Source: Perkinsus olseni
Taxonomy: Eukaryota > Perkinsozoa > Perkinsida
Assembly (NCBI GenBank): GCA_013115125.1
Contig: JABANN010000546.1
Span: forward strand, 1-22,071
Length of the DNA stretch: 22,071 nt
Direction: 5' to 3'
The translations under genes and the position numbers were made by a program. The notes below the pieces were generated by a model that saw nothing but the letters and a program-made list of their open reading frames with translations, made no database searches and was not told where the DNA came from. Below, piece by piece: positions 8,777 through 18,808 of this stretch (position 1 is its first letter; every line of letters begins with the position of its first letter).

Positions 8777-10948
8777 CTACACGACCTGCCAGGGCCCCTC
8801 GCCGACGTCTACCGGCGGGTCGCTCTTGGCCGCCGCATTCTCCATGTGGAAGTCCGGCCGCGAGGCGAAGAAGGTTATCGCCTGTATCAGTCGCATCGCT
8901 GTGGAGGCAGGGACTGAGAGGAAACCCGCGCAGGTTCAATCCCAACATCCAGGTCGCTGCCCACCTTCTCCAGAACCACTTGCCAATGCCGTCTCGACTC
9001 CGCCATCATCGTCAAACTCACATTCATACCGCAAGCCATTGTAATGGAAGACGTATATCCGGCTTGGGTGGGTCTTTGAGAAGCACACCAATGGCCCTGA
9101 CCAAGGACCAGCCTGAGGCGCATCGACAGTCGCAAGGCCCACCACTGACGGGAACGCCTTCTCCGATGTTAGCCTTGGTCAAGCCTTGGCCCGACACCGC
9201 GCGGAGGTCTACAGAAGTTTTGCCGGTGCCAGGATCGATATCGGGGAGGTGAAACTGCGCGATTGATCGTGCCGATTTGAAGTACCTTCATCAGCAAGGG
9301 GCTCCGCCCGTTCACGAATGAACTGTTAACAACCGCTAGCCTCACCCGATCGGCAAGGTGTTGGTGAGGGATTGCTTGGCAGCCTGGGTTTGTTCCGGAG
9401 TGCCGCCTCCTAGTTGCAACAGAGTGGTCGTTTGCTGCTCTACGTAGTTCACAGCCGATGTAGCATACGACAGCAGTGTCGACGAGAATGACCTACAGGG
9501 AGTGTCTCTCAGGAAACACCACAGTGTCCGTTCTACGCGGCTGTGGTTGAAGTCGCCCGAGGCCTTGGTGGGGGCGGAGATCCTTCAGGTGGCGTCGGCC
9601 CTAATGTCACTGGCAGCTGTGAGCCTGATAGGAGCCTCATGACAGTACTACTCGACAGCAGCAGCAGTAGGCACACCTTGAGAATCGCTGCCAGACCGCC
9701 TGTGCCGAGCTGACGCCAGACGGAACACATGTACCGTGTTAGAGCTCGAGGATGATACAAGATACTGGTCATCGTCCCCTGCAGCAATGGTGAATTCTGA
9801 ACCCCCCTCCCCGACGGACGGGCTTACTAAAACTGAGACAGCAGATGAGGGTATTGGTGGTGCCCCTCCTTAATTCATGCAGCAGCTGTCCGTCCTCGCT
9901 CGCCCACACTTTGATGACAGTGCCGCTCTCCCCAGCCGAGGCAACCTGATCCACAGGGAGTCACCGAGTCGAGGATCCCCCCTCCTTACCAGAGTCCCGC
10001 TAACGTTCAACTGTAAGGCCATGATCGCGCTGTTGTGGGCTCCTAAGATGGAGTGCGAGGACAGGTGGCTGCTCACCCCCGTCGACGCTCCCGTCAGGCC
10101 ATTTGGTCGACCAAGGAATTGAACCTGGGCGGCGGGGATAAAACTTCCTTCCCGTATACAGGCTTCTCAGTACTCGAATGCCTCCCCTCTGTTGATCCGG
10201 ACAGCACATAACCGTCTCCCGGTGAACATCACAGTTGAGGGTGCACACGCCTCTGCTGTTCCCGTGAGTGTCCAAGTGCAGCATCACGTCCAACTCGGGA
10301 AGGCTGTAGACGTAAATCTGATAGAAATACCGCAAAATGCACGGCACTGGTCAAGCCAGACAACAGCCTTGCCTTATACTCGGTCACCACTGCGATGACA
10401 TCTCGTCTCATCTGCACACTAAGAACCTCCGGCCTCGAACACAGCGCGTGAGGCGCCGTGCCAGTCTTGTCGTCCCACAGCAGCACCTGCAGCATCACTA
10501 CCTGACCAAGCCGCCAGCACAAGAGCCCTACTCTCGTCGGCTCTGCCGCACTGACTATGGCCCTGATGTTGGTCTTGTACAGCATCACCGCCGCTGCCAC
10601 TGGTGCCGCCATCAACCGTCGACGAAACTCCACGAAGTTGTCGCTCTGAGCTTGGGAGTACAGAAAGAATGTACCTTAGATGATGGGAGACTTCCGAAAC
10701 TAAGAGGAATTATCTGATCTGCCACGAGTCTCACGAAAGTCTTTGGTGGTCGCCAGACAGAGTCCGCTATGGTCCTGATTCAGCGACATGTTCATAAGGT
10801 AGACAGGTGGGGCACCGGGCTCTTGTTGCTGCTTAGTCGGGCTCTCACTGGAGGCGCCAGCTTTCACACCGACCGTCGATGATGACGATGCTGGTGACGA
10901 CGGGCATGGACTTCGAGACGGAGTCGAGGAGGCCTCGCTCGATGACAT
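8777..10948 (-). CDS. ATG18: PROPPIN (ATG18/WIPI) phosphoinositide-binding WD40 protein
   Basis: A seven-bladed propeller that binds PI3P and PI(3,5)P2 on membranes and acts in autophagosome formation and endolysosome traffic. My model is 10948-10735, 10674-10373, 10317-10174, 10124-9990, 9945-9828, 9778-9677, 9624-9537, 9492-9346, 9285-9146, 9096-8965 and 8913-8777. It closes at 552 aa with consistent phases. After a low-complexity Ser/Pro N-terminus come LNQDHSGLCLATTKDFR, VMLYKTNIRAIVSA, LLWDDK, QMRRDVIAVVTEYK|IYVYSLPE, ILGAHNSAIMALQLNVSGT, SGTVIKVWASEDGQ and the lipid-binding signature ELRRG (L/F-RRG). Then come CLSF and NTVHVFRL, and a last blade RIYVFHYNG with FDDDGG. The order and spacing match WIPI proteins. 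Oddities: the intron after VVTEYK is GC-AG, and a Pro-rich insert (TPPEGSPPPPRPR) sits where family members have a variable membrane-contacting loop. The C-terminal tail is longer than in many homologues. I cannot say which WIPI subgroup it belongs to. Confidence 0.9.
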
Positions 10949-11319
10949 CAGGGCGGGTTCAACAAAAGTGCGCTACTTGCAGCTTGACCGTCCTATGCTC
11001 CGCTGTGTGAAGGAGCACGGGGCAGGCATATCCGCTAGCAAAAAGTCCGGGTGCCTCACGAGTCGATCGCCCCCAACCCACCCTTAGTGACTCGCAAACT
11101 CAAGACGCAGAAGGCCAAAGGATTGTTGTATTGAAAGCAACGTATAACTAACTACTAGCTGACACTACTACTGGAAGGCCTCACTCCATCTTAGTGTTAC
11201 GGATATCGTTAATGGGCTCCTCGGACGTCTCGCTGCCAGCAGTCCCACCATCAGCCTTCGCCTTGGTCTCCACACCAGCGCTGCCGCCAGTGGTCGCTGC
11301 CTTAAAACGACTAGCGCCA
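10949..11319. other. Intergenic: PROPPIN promoter / PRPF6 3' end
   Basis: A 371-bp gap between two minus-strand genes. It must hold the PRPF6 3' untranslated region and the PROPPIN promoter. I see no ORF, repeat or clear promoter motif in it. Confidence 0.5.
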
Positions 11320-14300
11320 CTAGCTAGTGCGTCCAGTACCTTCACAATGATGATCCACCCGCAACCGCAAGCACCGAGCCATCCTAGCTACCTCCTGGTT
11401 GCCCTCCAGCTTCTCCAACACCTCCGGATAATGCTCCGTCAAGAACGCCTTCATGCGCTCCGTGGCCGTAAGATGCCAATTAGCGACCCGCTTCTGTATA
11501 GCGTTCCACTTCAAACCTCGGTTGATCTGCTGCTCATGCTGTAGTCGAGCATAGGCCCTCGCCACCTTGACCTGCATAAAAGACATCCACGTCCCCTTCC
11601 CACCGACAACACCCGCTCCCACCTGCGTCGTTCCGTCGCCCTCAGCCAACTCAAAGGCGAAGAATTCTCCCCACAAGTCACCGTTGCAGGAGTTGATGCT
11701 GGTAGCATTCTGATACCACTTTCTCGCCTTCGCGATCATACCTGATCAACCGCGCCGTCGAACGCTCGCAGTCAAGACCGAAAGCTATCACCCTTATCCT
11801 TCCAGAAGAACTTCGCCACCGCCATGACCGCATGGACGTCATTCTCGCAGTGCTTCAATGCATCGACAGTCTTGGCGTGACGAGTCTCCTTAGGCTCCAA
11901 TTCCACTGCCTTAGCCCACAGCAACCCTGACCTACGCAGAAAGCACCTCAACTACCGTACGAACAGCAGTGCGGGGAGGCTACCTCGGGCACTGCTGCAG
12001 CGCTCTGTTGAGCATGTGACGGGCTTGAGCACGCGTCTCCTCCAGCTGGATGGACTTCAACCACAACTCATCAAGGTGAGGGTGCTGCTTAGCTGCCGCT
12101 CCCAAAGTTGCCTGGGCGGCCCCCACCGCACCAGCGGCCTCCGTGATGGTCGAATTCCGCAGCCGTCCGCGTTCCAAGATACTGCGAGCCAACGGCAGCT
12201 TGTCCATCTTAGCAGCTACATCGGCCGCCACTATCCACAAGTGGACGCTGCGGGGGCACTTCTCGAGGCCCTCCGACGCCCATCGCTCCGCCTCCTTAAC
12301 ATCACCACTTTCCATGTTAATATGCGCTCCGATCATATACAGCTTAGCAAAGTGTGGATACTGTACGATGGCGTCCTTACATAGGGCCAGGGCCTGAGGA
12401 GAATGGAGACGCTCAATCCCGAGGCACCACCCGCAAGGGACGGTTATGGAACGCCTCAGTCCCCCTTCGACCCACCTGATTGGTATGGTTAGATTCCCGT
12501 TCGAGCTGAATGCTTTGCATCCATATACGTTCGCAAGGTTCCTTCGAGAACTCAGCCTGTCTCCGAGCCGCAGCCAACAGCTGCCGAGCCCTCTGGATTT
12601 CACCGTTACTGACCTACATCAACCCCAGCAAAAATGAAACCCAAAGAACCCAAGACACTACTACCTCAATCTTAGCTGCAGCCAGATGGACATCCTCACT
12701 AGTAGACCCAACAGCCTGCGCTGCCTGCTGCAAGATTGCCCTAGCGCCATCGACATCGCCACGCAGCCACTTCTGTTTGGCGGATATGAGCCACAATTGA
12801 GGAGCCAAGGGGCATGCCTCCACGGCTGCTGCCAACACCTAAAAAAGACAAAACACGTAGCGGAGCGAAGCGAAGCACCTTCTACTGTTTTCTCACTTGG
12901 TCCATCTGGGCCGCAGTACCGTGCCTAGCTTCCAGCTGCGCCCACCGCTTCCACAATCCCTTCTTGTTCGGGAACTTAGCGGTAGCACTGGCATACAGAG
13001 CCCTCGCCGTGTGAGGCCTATGCCGCGACAGCGCTGCATCAGCATCTGCCACCCATTCACGCTTGCAAGCCTGATCAATACCACTCCTTCAACACATCGC
13101 AATACACCCTCACGATTGTTTCAAATGACTTAGCCGATTATTCGACCCAAGATCAAGAAGCCAGACCCGCCTCCACGATTGTGCCTCTCACCGCAAGGAG
13201 GTGAATCACAAGCACGCAATCGTTAAAAAGCTCTAGCGTAGGTTCGAACCCGGGTCCCCTGGGCAGTACCTTCGAGTCCGTCATGTCCATATTGGTGTCA
13301 ATAGTAAGGTCCACCAAAGCATCAGTAGTAGCAGTATACCCTAGATTCTCCGAGTCCTCAGCCATCTGCAGCCACTGCCTTCTGTCAATCTTCACGCCAT
13401 TAGCCCTCAGTGAGTCCATGGCCCTCTGTATGATCTTTCGGATGCCCGAAGTATTCCCACTGCTCTCTTGCAGCCGAGCAGCCGTCACCCAAATTAGCGC
13501 ACTCGTCGGGACGTTCTTACGAGCTTGGTTCAATACCTGTCACAACAACGCCCTAATCCACCACTAGACGACTTGCCCGCCACTACCTTCTGGGCCTCAT
13601 GGTATTCACTCAGCCTCGCCAATGCCAACCACAGCTCCTCGCTCTTCGGGCAACACTCAGTCGCACGGCGTAGAAGAATCTTAGCGTCAGCTGGCTTCTC
13701 CAAAGATACTGCCATCTTCCACAATTGGACGCTCGAAGGAGCTTTTTCCAGGGCCTTACGCAGCACTTGCCTCTTCGCGTCGACAGCGGTCTGTCCATAA
13801 CCACTTGAACACCTACTTAAAAGCCCTTCCCTTCTCACCTCTCGATTGGCCGCATCGATCCAGATCTTGGTGGACCTTGGCAGCTCCCTAACCGCCTTAG
13901 CCAATACAGCCTTGGCGTTCTCGGGCTTCTCCAGCCTCGCAGCCTAACAGTAACGCACGCTGCGCCGCCTAATGGTGCAGTCACTATAGGACTACTTCAA
14001 GCCAGAGGTCCTCACTCTTAGGGCAGTGCTGCACACCCTTCGCCACCAACTCCCTAGCCTGCCCGAGGTTCCCCGTCATCTCCTCCAACCGTGCTGCTGC
14101 TATCCAGCCTGCTGCGTGATGAGGGTTACTGCGAGTCACTGACTTGAACAGCAACCTGAGGAAGAGAGAGCTCGGATACGGTACCGCTGGAAGGTACCTC
14201 ACTACCTAGCCTTCTTCACCTCATTAACATCAGTATCCACGCCCACTCCCGCTGCTGCTCCTATCCGGGATGCCGCTGCCAGATCAGTCAGATACCCCTT

Positions 14301-15705
14301 AGGATCCATCACAGACTGTCCTGTGATGGAATCTTGAAGCTTATCCAACTGCACAGCAAGGACAGCCGCCTTGGCCTGGCCCAACTCATTAACACTGCCG
14401 GCTGCTCCAGAGCCTCCAGTCGCAGGTGTGGCCAGGCCCATCGGCGTAGAGAGACCCATAGGGGTCGCCATACCCATGGGAGTACTGAGGCCTCCAACAC
14501 CCATGGGAGTAGCAAGGCCTCCCATGCCCAGCGGGGTAGACATGCCCATAGGCGTGGACAAGCCCCCACCAAGACCCATAGGGGTGGACAGACCTAGACC
14601 CATAGGGGTCGATAGGCCCATACCGATCGGGGTGGACAGCCCTCCCGTGCCGAAACCTAACCACAGCCGGGCTCCCTTCTCGAAGGCCCTCCCCATCGCT
14701 ATTACCCATAGGCGTAGACATTCCGGTCATAGGGGTCGACATGCCCCCGCTCTGGTCGGTCGTTCCGAAGGTCCCCGCGCTCCGGGCCGACAACAGCAAT
14801 GAGTCCGAAGCCGCCGCCAGCGTTTCTCGACGGCGCTTTTTCGTCTGACATCGCATAGAACTGTCCAACCCCCACCCGCAGCCCATGGTACCTTGAGATG
14901 CTCCTGAGCTTCCGGAATGGCGTCCCACTCTTCCGCAGAAACCTTAGCCAGATCGCGCTTGAAGGGCAAAAGCTGCTGTGAAATAGTCGGACGCTCGTCT
15001 CTCATCTTCAGCAACTCATCGCGCATCCGTTCTTCGCGCCACTGAAATGATACTCATTGATCACCATGAGAAATATCTTAGGTCGAAGGTGGCACGTCGC
15101 AGAACCCAGGATACTACCTTCTTCCGCTTCTCATCGAGCCTCTCGTCCACCTGTTCGTACATCTCATCAGCCTCCTTATCATCCTCGTCATAAACCGTAT
15201 TCTGGAATAGTGAACCGCCGTACCTACACCACCATCCCTCTCAGTCTGACCGCGACGCCACTGGCCCTCGGCAACGTTACCCAGCAAACTCATCGAAGTT
15301 GCTGTCGCCCAGGTCCTGATTCTCTTCGTCTTGTATGGGCGTTATCTCGCTACTACTAGCATCATCTCGACTCACGCCGCCAGTGAACCCAGTGGCTCCT
15401 CGTCCCCGTCCAGGTATGTACCCCGGGGGCGGCGCGCCCCACTTTCCGTGTATAGAGTGCTGCCCAGCCCCAGCGGTCGAATCCCTGGCCAACTTGCTCT
15501 TCTGGAAGGCCCTACTATGCGACCCCAGAGTTCCCGGGGCGATGGGTGGGAACTGAGGCAGCCCTGCGAACTCTGCTCGAGTTGCCACATGGAAGCCGCC
15601 GGCTCCGCGGCCCTTGCCCGCAGTATAGCCCGGAGGGGGTGGATAGCCGGCCGCCCCGGTAAGGCCCTGTCGAGTGGCAGGATTCTGTCCGGGGAGCAAG
15701 GACAT
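11320..15705 (-). CDS. PRPF6: Pre-mRNA splicing factor PRPF6/PRP6 (tri-snRNP bridge)
   Basis: Bridges U5 and U4/U6 in the spliceosomal tri-snRNP in the nucleus. Fifteen exons: 15705-15281, 15223-15118, 15041-14892, 14844-14706, 14656-14206, 14155-13996, 13943-13839, 13790-13587, 13536-13270, 13070-12897, 12838-12665, 12613-12476, 12393-11984, 11931-11792 and 11741-11320. They give 1154 aa (human about 941). The N-terminal PRP1 domain shows [50 protein letters not shown] and [12 protein letters not shown] Thr-Pro repeat region and [12 protein letters not shown] follow. Then HAT/TPR-like helical repeats run to the end, for example [90 protein letters not shown] and [14 protein letters not shown]. 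The last exon holds a 63-nt GT-AG stretch with no stop, so a form shorter by 21 residues is possible. The intron at 13071-13269 (199 nt) is unusually long. It lies head-to-head with DDX47. Confidence 0.95.
14415..14755 (-). repeat. Coding repeat of (S/A)TPMG units in PRPF6
   Basis: Codes about 12 copies of a (S/A)TP(M/I/L)G unit, mostly GLSTPMG, within PRPF6, interrupted by one 49-nt intron (14705-14657). Human PRPF6 has a short version here (GGLNTPYPGG-like pairs followed by MTPG). The units vary in codon use, so they are not a fresh microsatellite expansion. The conserved Thr-Pro suggests kept phosphosites; in humans PRP4 kinase phosphorylates PRPF6. Confidence 0.85.
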
Positions 15706-15945
15706 GTTGGTTAATGTTCAACGGACCAGACTCCACGAATAGATTAATCGGGCGTGCGCGATTGACGATGCTTCTTCCGGAAGTGATCAACGTGGTCACG
15801 GCCCCGACGTTCTCCTGCAGCATGGAGCTGCTCTCTGGTATCACACCAGTCGTGTATGAATTAGTTTCCGCTCCAAAGTCACGTCTGGCAGATATTGTAT
15901 CGCTCTGAGTTGATCCAGCGTAGGTTTTCCTTCATTTCTCCTGTC
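15706..15945. promoter_or_regulatory. Head-to-head promoter of PRPF6 and DDX47
   Basis: Only 240 bp separate the two divergent start codons. A 10-bp palindrome, CTTCCGGAAG, lies near the centre (15774-15783), and a pyrimidine-rich run (TTTTCCTTCATTTCTCC) sits just before the DDX47 ATG. No TATA-like box is evident. Both genes would have to be driven from this stretch, so it is a candidate bidirectional promoter for two RNA-processing genes. Confidence 0.6.
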
Positions 15946-18309
15946 ATGTCGGAGTCGACGTCGAAGACCGACCCCAGCACTGCCGAGAGCCAGACGGGCT
16001 CCACCCAAGGGTCCGAGGCTGAGCAGCCTGCAACCTTCGAGTCCCTCGGTGTATGTCCTGAACTGTGCAAGGCCTGTGATGTTCTGCAGTGGAAGCACCC
16101 CTCCAGGATCCAGGAGGAAACGATCCCTTACGCCCTGCAAGGGAGGGACCTTATCGCGCTGGCTGAGACAGGCAGTGGGAAGACCGGTAGTACAGGACTT
16201 GAAGCTTCGAAAACAGCTGGGTAGCAGCCAGAATCCCGAGCTGTTACCCGGGGCAAACAGATTTCCGAAGATGCTTCCTTCGAATTTGGCTATCTCTCCG
16301 ATTTGGGGACTACCCTCCGAGGTGGGCAAGTGGGATTATTTTCAGGAGCCTTTGCCATTCCGATCATCCAGAAGCTCCTTGATGCGGCTCCTCATCGGAA
16401 GCTCACATGGGCCTGCGTACTCGCCCCCACACGAGAGCTTTGCGTGCAAGTAATCACCCCTGCTTCATAACCAAGGGTGCAGGAGGAACGCTACTTGTCA
16501 GATCGGTCAGCAGTTCGAAGGTCTTGGCGCCAGCATTAACCTCACCACTGCTACCGTCGTCGGTGGTCTCGATATGGTCACACAGGTACGAAGCAAAAAG
16601 CTCGTCGCTCATGCTAATCTTGCACACTCCCCTTTACAGGCTATGTCTCTGTCGAAGAAGCCCCATATCATAGTAGCGTCTCCTGGTCGTCTTGTTGACC
16701 ATCTTGAGAACACTAAAGGCTTCCACTTGAAGACTATCAAGTTCCTAGTCATGGATGAGGCCGATCGGCTGCTTGGTAGTGAGGAGTTGTGCTATCTCGA
16801 AATGTCGGTACCGCTGAACAGCTGGTTGTGTTTCTCTTCGCTATTTTCACCTCGGGACTTGGCCTCAATTCGAATATCCTCTCCGAGATTCAGTCATCGC
16901 TAGCTCCTATCCGAGAAGCTCAGTTGCGAATGATGTGATTGGTCCTCGACTGAGTAGTTGAGATCAATAGCGACCATTGAGCCTTGACATAGCGCTTTGG
17001 CTGGTGCCAGACGAGTGGAGATGAGGTTGAGCCTTTGAAGGCACTCTAAGCCGCCATTTTGGAATAGTTCCTGTCCAGGTATGGACTTCGAGGATGCCCT
17101 CAACAAGATCGTCCAGTCCTGCCCTCGGGACCGCCAAACTTTCCTTTTCTCTGCGACCATGACCAGTAAGTTGTTTCGCTATCATTCCTACTGCCGAGTC
17201 ATTGGCTGGCTTCCTTGCGGTAGATAAGGTGTCGCAGCTGCAACGAGCATCGCTGACTCGGCCGGTGAAGTGCGAGGTTGCGCGGAAGTACTAACCGGTA
17301 TAGCGTTCGAGCGCTTTCGGGACTTTCTTGCAAGGTTCGATGTTGCCAAGGGACTGGTACAGAACTACATGTTTGTCCCACATAAGCACAAGCATGCTTA
17401 CTTGGCAGCTCTTCTGGCGCATTACAAGCTCAGTACGTTCTGTCTTGGGGTGAGGAGTAGTTGGAGTACGCTATCTTGATGGCAGGTACTGTGATGATCT
17501 TCGTGGATACATGCCTCAACGCCCAGCGTATGGCCACTACTTTGAGACATCTCGGTCACAACTGTGTGTGCTTGCACGGCAAAATGACGCAGACGCACCG
17601 ATTGGGAGCACTGAACCAGTTCCGTGCCGGTGCGAAGTTATCTTTATCGTCACTGTGTTCGACGCGCCTGGCGTAGGTACCCGATCGATCCTTGTGGCAA
17701 CCGATGTGGCGGCGCGAGGCTTGGATATTCCCAGCGTAGATGTTGTAATCAACTTTGATGTTCCTAAAAACCCTGAGGTACCACGGCCGTTCGGGTGGGC
17801 CTCTTGTGATTTCCCGTCTAGGAGTACATCCACCGAGTGGGACGTACTGCGCGTGCTGGTCGCACTGGCCGATCTGTTACTCTGGTTACGCAGTATGACA
17901 TAGAGCCCTTCCAAAGGATCGAAAATAAACAAGGTGGGTGGTTGGTGATGGCAAGAGTCGTGGCTAGCGACTTAGCGTTGGTAGGCAAGAAGATGGAAGA
18001 GCTATCTGAGGTTAACGAGGAGAACGCCATGTCTTTGCAGGAGAAGGTCTTGGAAGCTTTGCGTGAGTCTATCAAGACACGTTGCGGTGGTGGAGTGGTA
18101 CTGAGCGTTTGCCTTGTAGGCTCGACGCAGCTAGAGATGCGAGAGCAAGAGGAAGATATTAAAGAGTAACTCCGGGAGTGTTGGCTTGGGGGCAATATTC
18201 GGTTTGTTTCAGAGCCCTGGCTGGCAAGAAGGGCGGGCGAGGCGGCAAAAAGCGGCAGCACCAAATGATCCTCCAGAAGCTAGCACAGGGGAGCAAAAAG
18301 AGGAGATAA
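15946..18309 (+). CDS. DDX47: DEAD-box RNA helicase DDX47/RRP3
   Basis: ATP-dependent RNA helicase of the small-subunit processome; RRP3/DDX47 is needed for 18S rRNA maturation in the nucleolus. Thirteen exons: 15946-16186, 16346-16449, 16502-16585, 16640-16775, 17079-17165, 17224-17287, 17335-17432, 17486-17629, 17677-17777, 17822-17933, 17985-18080, 18120-18165 and 18213-18309. They give 469 aa, close to human DDX47 (455). Motifs in order: Q-motif region [19 protein letters not shown]; motif [10 protein letters not shown]; Ia APTRELCVQ; Ib [79 protein letters not shown]. The C-terminus is basic ([10 protein letters not shown]), typical of nucleolar helicases. Subfamily choice rests on [29 protein letters not shown] and [14 protein letters not shown], which fit DDX47 better than DDX49. 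Intron 4 (303 nt) is far longer than the others (39-60 nt, plus one of 159 nt). Confidence 0.95.
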
Positions 18310-18808
18310 CACACTGTATAGTAAACCATTACTGTCAAACGTCCTTGCTATGTAGCGTTCCTAACATCGCTTCACTCCACGTCACCGTTTCTATGCATGA
18401 TAGCCTTGCGTGTAGTTGACCACAGCTTGCACGCCGACACATAGCGGTGTTTTCCGTTTTAATTGAAGTCCTTACCATTGCTGTTGCTGTTTTTCAACAA
18501 CAGGAGCCGTCCGAGAGGGACACAAACTTACCTGGGACTAGGCAACCGCAGATTACCTGTGTGTACTCAGGCTGAGTGAATCGATGCGGCTTTAGTCAAA
18601 TTCCGTATCAGCAAGAGGAGGTTTTTTGACGTCATCTGGCGAGTAGTGGCTTTGATATACACCGCTGTGTTCGATGGTCATTGACGTATACAGGCTCCCT
18701 TAGTGTCGTCGATGATGTAGTTACTGTTAGAAGGCTGGGCCACTAGACCGCCCTTCTTGGAGGACCGCCAATGGAGACCCTTGTCAGTCTGTAGTTTTTT
18801 TTGTTTTG
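18310..18808. other. Intergenic, DDX47 3' end / WD40 gene promoter
   Basis: About 500 bp with no supported 3'-end signal or ORF. A small hairpin (TGTTG...CAACA) lies near 18487-18507, and a T-rich tract sits immediately before the next ATG (about 18793-18807). Nothing else recognised. Confidence 0.45.

Noticed and set aside
8704-9252. 182-codon plus-strand ORF
   Set aside because: Antisense to the last PROPPIN exons; it does not open with a clear ATG and has no motif.
10110-10130. tRNA B-box-like GGTTCAATTCC on the minus strand
   Set aside because: It is the start of PROPPIN exon 4 (VQFLGRPNG) right after a splice acceptor.
14371-14802. Plus-strand ORF rich in GVxRP repeats
   Set aside because: Mirror image of the Thr-Pro repeat of PRPF6 on the minus strand.
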